In this document: one piece after another, positions 1 through 12,416 of the stretch
Position numbering within the stretch: the stretch's first letter is position 1
Layout of the letters: each line of letters opens with the position of its first letter
Position numbers and translations under genes: made by a program
Origin: Lumbricus rubellus
Taxonomy: Eukaryota; Annelida; Clitellata; Crassiclitellata; Lumbricidae
Assembly (NCBI GenBank): GCA_945859605.1
Contig: OX243811.1
Coordinates: forward strand, 59,620,044 to 59,684,043
DNA: 64,000 nt
Direction: 5' to 3'
Notes under the pieces: model-generated
Database searches by the model: none
What the model was told of the DNA's origin: nothing
The model's input: the letters and a program-made list of their open reading frames with translations, nothing else

Positions 1-364
1 CCTTTTCAAGGGAGCCGAATCCTAAGAGAAATCCATGACCACTCACCGAACCCTAAAGTTTGAACAATAATTTTTTAACTAATGAAAACAAAAGGAAAGA
101 ATTTTTTTGCCACAATGTGATGCAATATTAATACATTCAATACATGAACAACTAACAGTTAACTAACCATACCAACACTACCAATTGCATCTTAATGTGT
201 CCCTTTTTATTAAATAAAATTCTAAAGATAAAAATAAAATATCAAATGATTTTTCACTCACTCACTCACTGACCCTGAAATATGTATAGGGTCTATATTT
301 AAGAGGACCTCTGCCGAACCCCTGGCAGTGGCTCATCGAACCCCAGGGGTTCGGTCGAACACTG
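1..364. mobile_element. hAT-like MITE, right end (left end outside window)
   Basis: The segment ends in an inverted-repeat-like end which, read on the minus strand, starts CAGTGTTCGACCGAACCCCT. Related GAACCC-rich sequence occurs near position 40. CAGTG-type ends are typical of non-autonomous hAT elements. The left terminus and the target duplication are not in the window, so the class is inferred from the terminus alone. Confidence 0.4.
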
Positions 365-1120
365 GTTAAGAAACATTGCTATAGATCATATTGAAGGGAT
401 ATTGTGGTCGTCCACTGTAGTTCGAAAGCTAGTACCTTTTTGGTATGACAATTTCTGCTAATTCAGCTTAATATTAAATATTGAATGCTTCAATTGCTTG
501 TACCAGGCCGAAAACCTATTTGCCATGCAATTCAGATTACAACATTAACGGTTGAGCGGTAGCGAGGTGGACTGTCTCAATCAAGACGGCGGAGTATAAA
601 ATCCTCGCCAGAGAGAAGTTTGCTTTGAAATTCTGATCCATTGTTTCCTCAATCCAATTTAGCCTAGCTATGAGTACACTGACGATACACAGTCAATGGG
701 GAATCAAGAGCAGGGAAGAGTGCTGGCTACCCGCCTTCGGACGTCGACGCCAAGAAATAATAGGCCTATAGGTATTCGCCCACGACTTCTTCTCCGTATT
801 CGTCCCTTCCCGTCCCTCTGCCTCTATCTCACGCAGTTCTAGAAGGCTACCTTCTCACAAGTAATATACCAATTCAAACAGTCACCACGAGTGTCATTGT
901 CAACTAATCCTTGGAACCGACGTTAGCTCGATATGAAACTAAGGAGTTATATAGCCTACATTCGGATTAGTTTCTTCAATGATTTAACAGAGAAGTGATT
1001 TATTTGTAGGCCCACGACGTCATAAAATTTATTTCGGAAACGTCACGTAAAATTCTTGGCCATTGTTTGTACAGGAAGAACTCTTTAAGAAATCTAATAA
1101 TTTTTATCATGATTAATTAC
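365..1120. other. No gene recognised; intron or 3' flank of IgR-A
   Basis: AT-rich non-coding DNA without a convincing exon or repeat boundary. It lies 3' of the last IgR-A exon I can support, whose good splice donor implies at least one more exon here or beyond position 1. Confidence 0.4.
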
Positions 1121-1180
1121 CTGCACCATCAGCTTCAGGAATCACATTAATTTCCACGCCGACAGGTATGAGCGGAGTTG
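1121..1180 (-). CDS. IgR-A exon 7, cytoplasmic tail segment
   Basis: The exon has 60 nt, a TTTTTAG acceptor and a CAG/GTAATT donor, phase 1-1. It encodes [20 protein letters not shown] with no stop. It was chosen because frame, phase and both splice sites agree with exon 6. It is too short to prove without a transcript. Confidence 0.5.
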
Positions 1181-4100
1181 CTAAAAATATCAAATAAAAA
1201 AATATTTGAATAAAGTCAGGTGAAACTTAGTGCCGATCACTTTTTACTACAGTAGGGCCTACTGTGTCCCATCGTACCCAAGAAGCTCGCCGGTTGGACT
1301 ATGTTAGACAGACCTACTACTAAATGAGCCGAATGAACAAAATTCAAAACTTGGAACCTGATGTTTCTACACTCTACGGAGTCTATGAGAAAAGTGTTTG
1401 TTTCTTGGAAACTGCACTTTGTCATTTAATTCTTTTTAGGCTATGTCCTGTGTGTTTTTTAACCTTAATTAATATTATATTTTTAAAGTTTTCAGCATAA
1501 TGAGTTTTTCACGTGATGTGCTGACTCAGTTTCAAAATATTAATCTAGATAGTAGCCTAGGACCCTATATGAAATGATTAAGATAAAAAAATCATAAACA
1601 TGGTTTTTGAGTTTAAAATGCAGTTTATGATGTAACAAAGTCAAATTATTTTCCGTTTCCGTTTTCTGTCGTTTTTTCCTTTTTTCCTTTTTTCGAATAA
1701 AACGTGGTTTTTCTTTTTTTTTAAATTTTGTTTCCATCGTTTTTTACATCTATGGTACGGAATGATTGATAGCATCTCAGAAGATAAAACCAAACATTGA
1801 TGCTCTTAATAATTGGGAAACGCTGTCAGATGAATACATTGAATAGCGCTAGCCATACTTAAGCATTGCCTCTCAGACAACAGTTACTTACGACATAATA
1901 GGCTTACCTTAAAGTTTAGAGCTGCTGCAAGTTTACTTTTAGGCATTACTAAACGTGTTATTGATGTAGGCCTACTTCATATTATTGTGGCTCAATTTTT
2001 TTATATGGCACCGTGTAGTTATACTGAAAATCTAATATCATGTAAATTTGACATGGTTGTATGCCTATCATTATTACAGCATTGTAGGCCTATGCTATGC
2101 TACAATGATTAATTTCACGTCGCGAATTACATGTATAGGCCTATAATTATTATTAGATCTATGTTGCGGCCCGCGAGCCCTGTAAATTTCCAAATGTGGC
2201 CCACGTGCTGTCTTGAGTTTGAGACCACTAGTCTATAATAATTTATGTGACTGTTTCCGGTCTGACACGAGAACGCCGTCCAGATTGAAAAGTAGACCTA
2301 TTTGATAGTTTCCTGTCTATTTTTTGTATTCACGTTACCTTCAGCTTGTTCAGTTCCAGAAGAAGGCATCTTGAGCAATGGTTGACCATTTATCTGAATG
2401 CTTTCACCTGGAAGAGATGCTGTAACAGATGAATAGTTGTTTAAGCGTTTGAAATCATGTATAAACTATGGCAATGATCGTGAAAGCCTCTACAATATTA
2501 TTAGCGAACCTTTGAAGACACATTTCGTAAGCAGGTGGTGGATGACATCAGATCCTTAGTTCGCTATACTTAAAGCGCCTGGAGACTGGAGTTTTAAAGG
2601 ATGACCGAAAAACGACTGAATTAGATTTGACCCGTAACAGTCGAAAGCAAGGCGTGACCTGTCTACGTGATGGTATGGATAAATTATAAGCAACTACAAA
2701 GTGACTGCTGAATCACCTTAGCAGAAACCAGAAGGCCAATGGTGTATAAGCATTAGGCTGATTTAGGCCTATAGATAAAAATGACAGCACAAGCTGAAGC
2801 CGCTCTTTAAAATTGGCAGCTGAAGGAATCCGGCGGGCTCCCGGCCAGCATTTCCACGGGCTGTGGATGAGACCCTTGATTATTAGGGGCCAAAAATTCC
2901 TGGATTTCGCGACTCCACCTGATCGCTTTAAATTGCTACAAAAGCGGCACAGGACAAGACCTGAGGCCGCATGAGGCCTGCGAGTCAGTCTAGGCTATAT
3001 GTAGGCTTATTTCTGTAATTAAATTATCATCTTGACAGTGGTATAATCATAAATCAGGCTCCATTACATTCGGTAATCTAAAATATGAAAAGGCCTGATG
3101 AGTAGGCCTTATGACTATTAATTTTCTCATGCATTTATAAATCAAGGGCTTACGAGGTCCTCTTTTGATTTTCATGCGCTTTCTGCGCTTTCTGCAGCTG
3201 ACAACGCAAACTATGATTAAAATAAGGCCCATAGCCAACAAGACTGTTGGTACAACTATTGCTGCGAGACTCCCCCTAGCGTCGATGTCATCTGTAACAG
3301 AACAGTAGAACAATGCACCTGTGTAAGTACTGATACTTGAAAATGACGCCTTCCATCTAATAGGCTATAATCAAATAATATTTTATAGGTTTTAATTTTC
3401 ATCTTAAAATCTGCAAAATCAGAGAGAGAGAGGCAGACAGATAGACAAACAGAGACAGAGACAGAGAGAGAGGGAGAGAGTGACATATACAGAGATAGAG
3501 ACAGAGGTACGGAGACAGAGAGAGACACACAGAGATAGACAGAGAGAGACAGATAGATAGAGAGAGGGAGGGAGGGATCCTGCAAGTGGTAGCGTCGTAG
3601 CGATCATAGCGATGGGTTTTCACCTACATAATAGATTATTTCAAGCAGATAAAATCATTGCTAAATAGAATGTGAATAAGACTTTCAAATCTTTGACAGT
3701 TCTCGCCTCGGGTCAAAACTATACTTTAAAAAGCAATTTGAAAGATCATGTAATAATAGGTAAGAGATAAGAGAAACAATTCTGTTATGGATGTGCTGCG
3801 GGAATTTCAACCAATGAAGAGATTTGAGCACAGTTTTACGTAGTTCTGCTTGAAAGTTTGCTGACTGCGCGAGTGCGGGAGAGCTTTGCGAACCTTTTGA
3901 ACTCGTTTCATTTAAGAAGATTCTATGTTGCTGAAAAGGAAATAACTGTGATCGAACTTGAGATGAGTTGAACGCCACTTACCCTGTGCTGATACAGAAA
4001 CCTTTTTGACTGTGACTGTGCAGTTTTTGTCTCTCACTGGACAGATGGCCTCGCATGTGTAAGATCCAGAGCTTGTCGGATCTATATATTGACCGTAGAA

Positions 4101-7100
4101 CACTGGCTCTTCAGAAAAATTGGACTTCCATAAGTAATTACATGTCTGACTGCTGTTGACGGAACAACTCACTTTATCGTTTACAGTTGCGTTTATCTCT
4201 GAGTAATCTGCTGTAGCATCTGAAAACGTTAAACAATATAATTAGCGATCCTTTCTCAACTTGGGACAACTTTATTTGGCCGCGCCGGGATTGGAAGGAG
4301 CTATACAAATTTTCATACTGAATAAGTTATCTTGTTCGCATGCCAATTATATATACCTTAATAATGTAACTTTCTTATGTACACAAAAACTAGCTGAATC
4401 TGAACCCTTTTGTTAGGGTAGAGTTCTATTGGTGAATCGTTCGGCTATTTGAGCACTGCACACTCGCTGACGAAACTTTGACAAATCATTCAATCTAGCA
4501 CAGAGAGCACCTTTGTGAGATGTGGGATTGCGTTTCGGGTAATGGTAACACTGGCACTCTGAGCGCACTGACTCGCGATCGGTTCCCGCTACCCTCTTAA
4601 AGGTTCACTCAATCTTCCATTCGGCAGATGGCGTTGGTGAACTGAGCAGTAGAGTGTGATGGTCGTCTTGCATGGCTGCCAAGAGTTAAATTCGACTCCT
4701 GTAATACCGGTAACTTGTTATCATCCGTTCTTACTGTGAATTCTAATCGCACTGTGTTGCGTCAATTTGAGTAATCATTTGATTAATTATACACTGTGTC
4801 CGAAAAAATGGACCCATTTTGTAAATATGAAAATAAATAGCAAATAGGCCTATTCATCTATTTTTTCAATTCAGACACCTTTTTTACTCTGACATATTTG
4901 TCTAACAATTGTGAAAATATCGAAATTCCAGTCTTAATAATGACGTCATACTGACGTCATTAGCATCAAAATTCAAATTTAAGAGAAAAGTGCACAAAAT
5001 TATCCAAAATTTCAATTTTTTAAGATGTCATTTTCTATAATAAAATACATGTTAGTTTAATTTTAATTTTATATCTGAATTATGTCAGACTGCAATTTGT
5101 ACTCAAAGTGTCCACCTTCGGTCTCAACGCCAGCTTGAAAACGGTCGCGCTAATAGCATGGGCGGAGACCTAGGGGGACAGGGGGGGACGGTCCCCCCCC
5201 AAAGAATGTGGTGGGGGGACGGTCCATGTATCCGTCCCCCCCCCCAATCGTCAAGTGTCAGAACATGGACACTTGATGAACACATTGCAATTCGACTGAC
5301 GACGTTACAATTTTAGAAGGAGATATTAGAACAAATTTTAAAAAACCTTTTCAACGCAATAAGAGCGATGCCATAACAGAACCGGGATACATCGTACCTT
5401 TTTGAAAACACCTTGCTTGGACACCCTTAAATTCTTTCTTTGTGAAGCTATATAAATGTAGTAAACTCACAGAATTCAAATAATTTGGCTTTAACCATCA
5501 AATTATTAGAAAACATTGAACAAATCATCGAACAAATCTCTCAATCTAATTATGAATTGAGTTTAATTTGAACTTATCCAGTGTAGATTCGACAAGATAA
5601 GATCGGTTTATTTCAGATCTATAATTCAATCACAACCAATTAATAGTATAGTCATTGAAACCATCTAATTTTCGATTCGCTCATCCATTTCCATCAAATC
5701 CCTAAATCCTTCCCATCTTGTTCGTCCCCCCCCCCCCACAAGACTGTAGCCAGTGTTTGATTTGTGGGGGGAAGGGGGGGGGTTGTTCGGCGTAGAATTT
5801 ATGACGACCATTTTGTAGTCATTGAAATTTCTGAAAGCACCTTTTTTAGTTGTCACAATTTCTGGAGATATCTTTTCTTCTTTTTAGTCATCAAAATTTC
5901 TGACGACAACTTTTTTAGTTGTCAGATTTTGAAAACACCTTTTTTTAGTCGTCAAAATTTCTAGACACCTTTATAATTTGTCAAATTTCTGAAGACACCT
6001 TGTTTAGCTGTCCACATTTCTAAAGACACCTTTTTTAGTCGTCAAAATTTCTGAAGACTTTTTCTTAGCTATCAACATTTCTAAAGTCACTTTTTTAGTC
6101 GTAAATATTTCTAGACACCTTTTTTAGTTGTCACATTTCTGAAGACACCTTGTTTAGCTGTCATCATTTCTAAAGACACCTTTTTCAGTCGTCAAAAGTT
6201 CTGAAGACTTTTTTCAACTATCAGCATTTTCAAAGTCACTTTTTTAGTCGTCAAAATTTCTGAATTTTTTAGCTTTGCTAAGATTTCTGAAGACACATTT
6301 TTTAGTCGTAAAAATATCTGAAGATTTTTTAACTATCAACATTTCTAAAGTCACCTTTATAGTCGTCAAAATTTCTGAAGACATGCACCTTTTTAAAACT
6401 CTGTTGAAACTTATAAAGACACACTTTTTAGTATATAAAATTTCTGAAGACTTTTTTAAACTATCAACATTTTTAAAGTCACCTTTTAGTGGTCAAAATT
6501 TCCGAAAACACTTTTTTAATAGCTCTGTTAAAATTTCTGGATACACCTTTTTTAGTCGTCAAAATTTCTTTTTTTATTCGACACAAATTTTCGGCCGCTC
6601 GTCCGTCCCCCCCAAAGTTCGGACCAGGTCTCCGCCTATGGCTAATAGCCAACAGCAGCATCGATAACCAGCTTATCAAAATCATCCTAGATATTAACAG
6701 TTCGCTCACGGAGTTCTTCAATGTCTCTTTTCCTTGTCTGCACATCTCCTGCAATAGTCTCCAAATTTTATAATCAACTGGATTTAAGCTCGCGCCGTTT
6801 GGCGGCCAAAGATTATAGGAGGAATGAAATCCGAGTCCTCTTAGCCAACAGTGCAACAGTTTAACGAGCGCAGTGAGCTGGAGCGCCATCTTGCTGAAAT
6901 GTTTATTAATCTGAGTATTCTCGGATAGCAGGCATCAATTTTATATGGAGCAGACAATCCGTGTAATACGCTGCATTTATTTTCACTCCTCCTTCTATTT
7001 AATGGATTTCCGTTTTACCAAGAGCCAATATACAAACCGAAACCATGCATGACTGGCCGGCTAAATAAACTTTAATACCAATGACGTCAATTTGATGGTT

Positions 7101-9507
7101 TCAGGTTACCCCCATATAATCCATTCATCCAGCTTCTATTTCACTTTTAGAGAACCTTCATCCAGCTTCCATTTCACCTCTGGAGAACCTTCATCCAGCT
7201 TCCCTTTCTCAAGCGTTGTTTTCGTCAATCCAGCTTCTCTTTCACCTACAGAAAACCTTCCAGCTTCTATTTCACCTCTAGAGAACCTTCATCCAGCTTC
7301 CATTTCTCAAGCCTTGTTTTCGTCAATACAGCTTCTTTTTTCACCAACAGAGAACCTTCATCCAACTTCCATTTCTCAAAAGTTGTTTGCGTCCATCCAG
7401 CTTCTGAGTTTTTTTTATGTCTAACACTTAGATAAATGGATTGGCAAAAAAATTGTGAAATGGAAGCTGGGTGAAGGTTCTCTGTAGGTGAAATGGAAGC
7501 TGGATGAAGGTTCACTGTAGGTGAAATGGAAGCTGGATGAAGGTTCTCCGTAGGTGAAATGGAAGCTGGATGAGGGTTCTCTGTAGGTGAAATAGAAGCT
7601 GGATGAAGGTTCTCTGTAGGTGAAATAGAAGCTGGATGAAGGTTCTCTGTAGGTGAAATAGAAGATGGATGAAGGTTCTCTGTAGGCGAAATAGAAGCTG
7701 GATTGACGAAATCGACGCTTGAGAAATAGAAGCTGGATGAAGGTTCTCTGTAGGTGAAATAGAAGATGGGTGAAGGTTCTCTGTAGGTGAAATAGAAGCT
7801 GGATGAAGGTTCTCCGTAGGTAAATGGAAACTGGATGAGGGTTCTCTGTAGGTGAAATGAAAGCTGGATGAAGGTTCTCCGTAGACGAAATAGAAGCTGG
7901 ATTGACGAAAACGACGCTTGAGAAATGGAAGCTGGGTAGGTTAAATGAAAGCTGGATGTACGGAATTCATTCGGAATTCAGAGGGGGTAACCTGAAACCC
8001 GGGGTAGGATGAAACCGGTTTCAGATTACCCCTAGGGGTAATCTGAAACCGGTTTCAAGTTACCGGGGGGTAATGTCTAGGAGGGGTAATTTGAAACCTT
8101 TACACCGGAACTTTTATATTTTCGCCCGTATAAGATGAATATGTCAGGATTAAAATGGTGTTTGAATTGTAAAATCCATGAATGTTTACTATTTATTTTC
8201 ATATTTGCAAAATGGGTCCCTTTTTCCCGGACACAGCGTATATCGAAGATTATTATTAAGATAAATATTAAGCTAAAACATAGCAGCATACAAAGGTAGA
8301 CCTAAACCTGATTACACAACAGGTCCTGTCAATACTACTCATCATCATCATCATCATCATCATTCGCCAAGAGCCGTATGCTCGTAGGTGTCCAATGTCA
8401 ACTTCGTCTTCTTCTTCCAATAGTCTCTGTCCTGGGCCAGGTGGAACAGCTTTTGTAGTGAGTCATCACACCAGTCCTCTATGTCCTCCTTCCATTACCG
8501 ATGCGGTCTGCCTCTCTTATTATTAATTCCGTCCATTATTCCGAAAACAAGAGTCTTAAGTTTTCTGTCGTCCGTCATTCTGGCGATATTACTACAGACG
8601 GACAATTAGACTTGGTAAAATTTAATTTTCTTTGTGCACTGGTAGAGTATTATAATTATTGTAAGCACATGCTACATGAATTCATTGTCTCAGAAATATT
8701 GAATATTAGATTCTAATATTACGAAATTAAACTACTCAAGTTTGCCAAAAATGTCCACTCTGCACGAAATGCAGACCATATGCTCTACGGATTTCTGCAC
8801 CAAGTTAACCTAACGGTACCGAAGGACTTCTCGAGACCAATATTCTTTTCTAATTATTTGTCTACTCTGACTGGAGTTTGCCTTTCATTGCTGATGTTCA
8901 AATAAACTTTGCGAGAAACAAAATAGAATTCAAGAGTACGCAATCGAACTCCGAGCTATTTCAAACTATTAAAGAATAACCAAACAAGTCGTCTCTAATA
9001 CATTTTGACAAGGTTATTCAATAATTAAACTAGTGTAATTGTAAACTTACATATTATTTTTATGGCTTTCGAAGTGCAGCTGTATTGCTTCGTTGTTGGA
9101 CCTGTCGTCTGACAAATGTATGAAAATCCGTCCAATAGCAGATCTGACTTCATAGTTAAGTTGCATGTGCAAGTATGTCCTGAATCGGAGCATTCAGAAA
9201 ACGGTGGTTTGATAGGGATGTATTCTCCCACCTTTACCCATGTTAAAGTTGGAGCTTTACTCCCAATGTATCGGATACTGCACGACAGTTGGACCGTCTC
9301 TGGTTCTATTCCACAGTTGTTTGGTCCAATCACTCCTTCAGCGTTCCAGTATTCCTCGCAAGTAGGGCCTGTTTCTACGAATAGTAACACGTTACAAAGT
9401 TTATATTTCACAGTTAGAACTTACACTGAAAGGAAAGATAACAAGATATCGTAGGCCTATAGACCGACATGGCTCACACTTGAGAAACGGGGTAATATAT
9501 ATATAGA

Positions 9508-9548
<41 letters not shown>

Positions 9549-12336
9549 GGCGGACCCGGGGGTTCGAACTCGACACCCAGATGACCTTGGCCCCGGACCG
9601 TTCACTCGAGTGGTAAGGCAGGGTACGGCTCCCGATGGTCTTTCAGGAGACTTGAAGAAAATGAAAATGAACAACTTTATTAAGAAACAACTGAAACAAT
9701 CCTGCAGGTAAGTTCAATCGCAATATTTCGCTGTTCTCAACGTAATCCGCTTATCGAAGTATTTAAAACCGCAACCAAGTGTCAACTAAATTGTCCGCGG
9801 CGATACAGTTCTGCAAGTCCTTTTTGGAACGACGACTGACTGACTTCGGTTCGCCTAGTGACTGAGTCGACTGCGTCTGATTAATTTCCAATGTATGACT
9901 CGCTGCGGCGACTCCCGGCGACTGACTGATTGCCGCTCCGTTGACTGTGTCTCCTTATATATTATAGGCGATCAGGCTCGGAAGGAACATCAAGGGAACA
10001 CGCGGGAACGAAGGGAACATAAGGAGCATGGGAACATCAGGGAACATACAGGGAACTTACATAAGAGAACATCGAGAACATCAGGGAACAGCAAGGGAAC
10101 ACGCGGGAACGAAGGGAACATAGAGAACCTAGGGAACATCAGGGAACCTACAGGGAACATAAGAGAACATCGAGAACATCAGGGAACAGCAAGGGAACAC
10201 TAGGGAACATAGAGAACATAAGAGAATATCAGAGGGAACATAGGAAACATAGGAAGCACAGGAAACATCGAGGGAACATAGTGAACATCAAAGGAACACG
10301 AAGGAACATAAAGAAACACAGGGAACACGAGCGAACACAGAGAACAAAAGTGAATATCGGAGGTAACATAGTGAACATCAGGGAACATGGGAAGCATCAA
10401 GGGAACATCAGAGGGAACACAGGGAGCATAGGGAACACAAGGAACATCGAGGGAACATAAAGAACATCGAGGGAACATTAGGGGAACATCAGAGAACATC
10501 AAGGAAACATCAGGGGAACATAGAGAACACAAGAGAACATCAGGGAACATCAAGGAATCATATGGAACACAGGGAACATAGGGAACATCAAGGGAACATA
10601 CGAGAACACAAGGAAACAAAGGGAACATAAAGCACATCAAGGAAACATAAAGGGCAATTACAAAAAGAGCGCCCAGCCAGGTCCGCTACAATTTTTTATC
10701 TTCTCCGTATATGGATATTTGATTTCATGGCCTAATATTCAAGGAGTGGTTTATATTTATCTTCTCGCTATACTAAATCTATAGGATTATACAAACTATT
10801 TGTAATTCAATTCAGAACAATCACGCATCCTAAGAGCTGAATTAGAGTAGGCCCTACGTCTTTTGGATGTTCAATATCTCTTTCAATTCAAAAATCTACT
10901 GTCGCTGGTGTATGCACCACAGGCGAAACGATTTAAATAACGTTTAGTTTCTAGAGGTCAATCATATTCTAATCTTAAAATGGATAGATAGCGTATGGAA
11001 TGGTGTTGATTAAAATTTCAGAATCGTTTAGATTCTAAGCGATTCTGAAATGTACTAATTGCACATTTCGTGCATTTGTGAGGTATTCTAAACTTTTGAA
11101 TATCTCAAAAATGCATGAAATGTGCAATTTCTCCATTATCCTCTTCAGGATCAGGAGATCGGTTGAATTGTCCACGATATGAAACCAATATTTTCGGAAT
11201 GTGGGTCAATTTTGCATTTCCATCACCTTTGAAAATGTGGGTTAACACTATTTCGAACTGTCTTGCAACTGGCTTGACTATAGGTCTCGGTAGATATCAA
11301 TCCACTTTCTTGGTCTTGGTCTCAGTCTTGGAACTCGCCTGTTTTTGTCCTTTCGTGGTCTTGAACTTTTAGGTCTTTTAGAGTCCGTTAAGAAGTTAAT
11401 TGCCAAGAACTTATGTTTAAACTCATTAAACCAACACCACGAGTAGAACTTTAGAAAATCTGGCGAAGATGAAAGCATTAATTTTAACTAGGCTACATTT
11501 ATATAAAATTAATAGCTGGGATACCCGGCGATGCCCGGGAACTTTATATAAATAGCCATGAAGCTATGACGATGGAATGGAAATAGCAAAACTTTGGGTT
11601 TTCACGCCCCCACCATGACCCCCTCCACTGGCTGGACCTGACGGTCCAGCCAGTGGAGGGTCTCCATGGTGGAGGCGCATGCAAAGTTTCAGATCAATAG
11701 CTGCAAACTGCAGACAAAAATTTCCCTTTTTTGCACCCGCCCCCTAAACAACGCCCTGCCCCACCCGGCCCCTGCGGGGCGAGGTGTGTGTTGGTTGGTG
11801 GCGAGGTGGTCCCGGCGGTACCTTATCTAGCTGCAACTGTTCAGGTGAATATCTGTGAAACTATGGCGATGGTGTAAAAATAGGTAAAATAAATTTTTTT
11901 TGCCCCCACCCCATTTTCCCCTGGTGGTAGAGATTCGACAACTGGTTTTCCGGGTGGACCTGACGGTCCTCTGTCTAAATGCAAAATTTGACATCAATAG
12001 CTGCAAAACAATTTGGCCCCCCGTAAAAAATTTCGCACCCCATTAACAAAGCCCTGCCCCACTCGGCCCCGGCGGGGCGAGGTGCAGGTTGGTTGGGGGC
12101 GAAGTTGTCCCGGTGGCACCCTATCCAGGGGCGGATCCAGAATTTCTGGTTAGGGGGGCGTAAATTCTACATACATACATGCATACATACATACATACAT
12201 ACATACATACATACATACATACATACATACATACATACAATACATACATATATGTATGTATGTATGTATGTATGATTGTAGGTATGTATGTATGTATGAT
12301 TGTAGGTATGTATGTATGTATGATTGTATGTATATA

Positions 12337-12367
<31 letters not shown>

Positions 12368-12382
12368 ATATATGATTGTATG

Positions 12383-12416
<34 letters not shown>

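Larger units (their letters stand above)
4792..8238 (-). mobile_element. Tc1/mariner-type transposon, decayed, with nested insertions
   Basis: Terminal inverted repeats of about 50 bp start CACTGTGTCCGAAAAAATGG on the left and CGCTGTGTCCGGGAAAAAGG on the right. Both continue into ACCCATTTTG, and both are flanked by TA. A transposase remnant is at 6645-6889. A hAT-like element (5157-6640) and an inverted minisatellite (7098-8097) sit inside it. The element lies in the IgR-A intron between Ig2 and Ig3. Confidence 0.75.

Noticed and set aside
1237..1737. Two small minus-strand frames beyond IgR-A exon 6
   Set aside because: The Lys-rich frame at 1540-1737 comes from poly-pyrimidine tracts; neither has splice sites in phase with IgR-A.
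3256..3623. Ser/Leu-rich open frames
   Set aside because: They are translations of the GA/CT simple repeat in an intron.
10200..10640. 146-codon minus-strand frame rich in Phe/Pro/Cys/Ser
   Set aside because: It lies wholly within the GGGAACATCA minisatellite; the periodic protein is a repeat artefact.
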